A stretch of 6,270 nt of DNA from assembly GCA_027005175.1 (NCBI GenBank), contig JALTMC010000235.1, positions 1 to 6,270 on the forward strand, given 5' to 3'. The stretch comes from Myxococcales bacterium. GTDB lineage: Bacteria > Myxococcota_C > UBA6777. Both the position numbers and the translations under genes were made by a program. Positions 4,711-6,270 of the stretch are shown here, piece by piece (the stretch's first letter is position 1; the number at the start of each line of letters is the position of its first letter). The notes under the pieces were generated by a model. That model was not told where the DNA came from. It saw only the letters and a program-made list of their open reading frames with translations, and ran no database searches.

Positions 4711-6270
4711 CTTATACCTCTTGAATCTTCCGAATCTTTCGTATTTTACGAGGATCTGAGAGACACGTCGTGGGGGGCGACCGCGTTGAAGTTGGAAGAA
4801 TATGACATAGGCAATGGCACGTGGGTTAAAGGTGTAGTAGGCTTTGTTGCTGCGTGTTGCACGTTCGCGAACATACTGTTGCCAGGCGCGAGTGATGCCA
4901 GAGACAGATTTGGCCTTAAGCATCTTCCCAACAGCTTGCTCTATGCGTCGGCTGTATTTTTTGAGACCTGCAGTGTACTGTAAGCCACCAATTCCTCGGG
5001 GGTCACTCATAAAGATCCGTAGGGATTTTCGTCGGGGGAGCGCGACTCGAAACACGGGAGCTTTTCGTTTTCCAGGGGGACGTACTTTGACAACTCGTGG
5101 TCGAGGGGGGATGCGGACCACAGGCTCTCGTCGAACCGGGCGGGGTCTGGGTCGAAACAAACGTTGTAGTGGTATCCGCATCTTGCTTGTTCGAGATGCA
5201 ATCACTTCTTTTGTCTGTGTGATGGAGCGATAACCGGAGCGGGTTAAACGCACTTGATAGCGGCCCACAGGCAAATGCAATCGCAATGGTGTTTGTGCAC
5301 GCTCTTCCCCATTGATATAGACGGTGCTTGTCGGTGTTGATGTCACAAAGAGATACCCTTTTTGGACCACGGGAGGTGGAGGGCGTCGCTTCAGGCGCAT
5401 CGCAAGCCGACGTCGCCGTCTTCTGCGTCTTCTGCGTCTTCTGCGTCTTCTGCGTCTTCTGCGTCTTCTGCGTCTTTTGAGCCTTCTACGCCGTTTTTTG
5501 AGTCTTCTAGGCCGACGGATAGGGCGAAATATGGGTTTGGGAAGAGCAGCTATTTTCGGTGGGGCTGTGGAATTCTCTGGTTTTTGTTTCTTTTGACGCT
5601 TCATGGTTGCATGAACTTTATCCAGCCATGATCGGATGGAAGGTTCCTGAGGAGCCTTTCGCAACAGTTGGCGCAAGAGATACAAGGTCGCGGTATACCG
5701 CTTTTTAGAATACAGGTCTTGTACGATATCAAGTCGTGGAAGAATCGACAATGTTTGCTGTGTTTTCTCTGCCCAGAGCACGTAGGCATTGGGCAAAGGT
5801 TGTTTTTGAAACTTACGCAAGAGAAAGAGGGCGTCGCTGTACTTTTTGGCGGCGATGTTTTGACGGATTGCCGCTTGTTGTTGTTGCAGTTGTTTCTCAT
5901 CAGGGCTTTGAGAAAACAAACCGAGTGAATAAGCGGCGAGTAGCCCTCCAACCATGCCACCCAAAAGTAAAAAGAGAGGCCACAACCGAGAGGAAGACCT
6001 TTGTGGCAACACAAGCCGAGCCTCGGGCTCGGATTCTATCGCCAACATAGAAGGGTTGGTATCCTCCACATGATCGAATTCATTGGAGGGGTAGACTTCG
6101 GTGGGGCTGTCTTCTTCCAGGTGGAGCGCGGCCTCATCAAAGCCGACGGCCTCATTGACCTCAAATGTACCGAAGGCAGAGGTGGGTAAACGCCGTAAGC
6201 CGCTATCTTCTAACACATCATCTCTGGTTCGTGAGGGACTCTGTAGTCCGCCACGTGAGGGACTCTGTGG
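4702..6270 (-). CDS. Single-pass membrane protein with poly-Arg tract and PEGA domain (5' end off the window); possibly the C-terminal half of a Ser/Thr kinase
   Basis: The frame is open from the right edge to TAG at 4702 (522 residues visible). A GTG at 6216 could start a 504-residue form, but the frame upstream has no stop, carries in-frame repeats, and the GTG lacks a good ribosome site, so I call it 5'-partial. Numbering from that GTG: acidic linker 14-67; TM helix 78-101 (LWPLFLLLGGMVGGLLAAYS, 5985-5914) preceded by Arg, which favours N-terminus inside; helical TPR-like segment 107-205; basic linker 209-286 with 23 consecutive arginines at 248-270; PEGA domain about 287-353 (GYLFVTSTPTSTVYINGEE, TPLRLHLPVGRYQVRLTRSGY); Pro/Arg linker; and an unrecognised basic helical C-terminus 395-504. 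Family knowledge: PEGA domains are common on the outer side of envelope proteins and of membrane-bound Ser/Thr kinases. The kinase link is inference; no catalytic motif is in the window. Confidence 0.82.
   Translation of the reverse strand, partial: PQSPSRGGLQSPSRTRDDVLEDSGLRRLPTSAFGTFEVNEAVGFDEAALHLEEDSPTEVYPSNEFDHVEDTNPSMLAIESEPEARLVLPQRSSSRLWPLFLLLGGMVGGLLAAYSLGLFSQSPDEKQLQQQQAAIRQNIAAKKYSDALFLLRKFQKQPLPNAYVLWAEKTQQTLSILPRLDIVQDLYSKKRYTATLYLLRQLLRKAPQEPSIRSWLDKVHATMKRQKKQKPENSTAPPKIAALPKPIFRPIRRPRRLKKRRRRLKRRRRRRRRRRRRRRRRRRRRRRRLAMRLKRRPPPPVVQKGYLFVTSTPTSTVYINGEERAQTPLRLHLPVGRYQVRLTRSGYRSITQTKEVIASRTSKMRIPLQRLFRPRPRPVRREPVVRIPPRPRVVKVRPPGKRKAPVFRVALPRRKSLRIFMSDPRGIGGLQYTAGLKKYSRRIEQAVGKMLKAKSVSGITRAWQQYVRERATRSNKAYYTFNPRAIAYVIFFQLQRGRPPRRVSQILVKYERFGRFKRYKNK
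5158..5358 (-). other. PEGA domain of the membrane protein
   Basis: The segment shows the family pattern: a first strand GYLFVTSTP, a turn TSTVYINGEE (where the P-E-G-A motif falls, here degenerate), TPLRLHLPVGRYQVRLTRSGY as the G-x-Y/H-x-V-x-L-x-R-x-GY core, then a last strand TSKMRIPLQRL. PEGA modules are small beta-sandwich domains found in extracytoplasmic parts of bacterial envelope proteins. Confidence 0.8.
5418..5476 (-). repeat. 9-base tandem repeat encoding poly-arginine
   Basis: On the plus strand GTCTTCTGC occurs six times without error (5418-5471) plus five bases of a seventh. On the coding strand each unit is read as CGC AGA AGA, three arginines, so gain or loss of units keeps frame. 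The whole arginine run covers 5407-5475 (23 codons). Degenerate versions with Leu and Lys continue up to about 5515, giving RRLKKRRRRLKR before the pure tract, which suggests an older, decayed part of the same array. Confidence 0.95.
6230..6268 (-). repeat. 24-base direct repeat in the N-terminal linker of the membrane protein
   Basis: CGTGAGGGACTCTGT occurs at 6230-6244 and again at 6254-6268, a 24-base period. On the coding strand this gives the eight-residue units PQSPSRGG and LQSPSRTR. The array runs into the right edge, so more copies may follow. It lies upstream of the GTG at 6216 in the same frame, which is the main reason for treating the gene as continuing beyond the window. Confidence 0.8.

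Noticed and set aside
5324-5631. Plus-strand frames rich in Leu-Arg or Ser-Ala repeats.
   Set aside because: They are other-frame readings of the 9-base repeat that encodes poly-arginine on the minus strand.

Overview
The window looks like a chromosomal piece from a Myxococcota-like (former deltaproteobacterial) bacterium of moderate GC. The strongest clue is a secreted protease ending in a MYXO-CTERM-like tail (Gly-Cys-Gly motif, one hydrophobic helix, basic residues). An OmpA-type protein with thrombospondin type 3 repeats and a membrane protein with a PEGA domain fit the same lineage. GC appears lower than in typical Myxococcus relatives, so the exact clade is open. I see no tRNA, rRNA, insertion sequence, CRISPR array or phage gene.

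Layout, left to right: (1) minus strand, 1400 down past the left edge: an exported beta-barrel protein followed by calcium-binding type 3 repeats; its C-terminus, probably an OmpA peptidoglycan-binding domain, is outside. (2) A 127-base gap with a TATAAT box. (3) Minus strand, 3342-1528: a trypsin-fold serine protease with an N-terminal lipobox, four MopE-type cysteine-rich metal-binding-like repeats and the MYXO-CTERM-like tail. (4) A 251-base divergent intergenic region. (5) Plus strand, 3594-4616: an exported protein that reads like a beta-propeller. (6) An 85-base convergent gap holding a tandem duplication of the propeller gene's last codons and a strong hairpin. (7) Minus strand, 6270-4702, open at the right edge: a single-pass membrane protein with an acidic N-terminal linker, a TM helix, a helical TPR-like segment, a run of 23 arginines, a PEGA domain and a basic C-terminal region. 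I infer it is the C-terminal half of a larger sensor such as a Ser/Thr kinase, but no kinase domain is visible.

Every gene is predicted to act in or outside the cell envelope. The two minus-strand genes on the left both carry Asp/Asn-rich, cysteine-containing modules of the calcium/metal-binding kind and may be co-expressed surface proteins. Nothing in the sequence proves that the four genes form one system. The most unusual items are the 23-arginine tract built on a pure 9-base tandem repeat, the transition-only duplication of a gene's 3' end including its stop codon, and a protease with potential lipid or sorting anchors at both ends.
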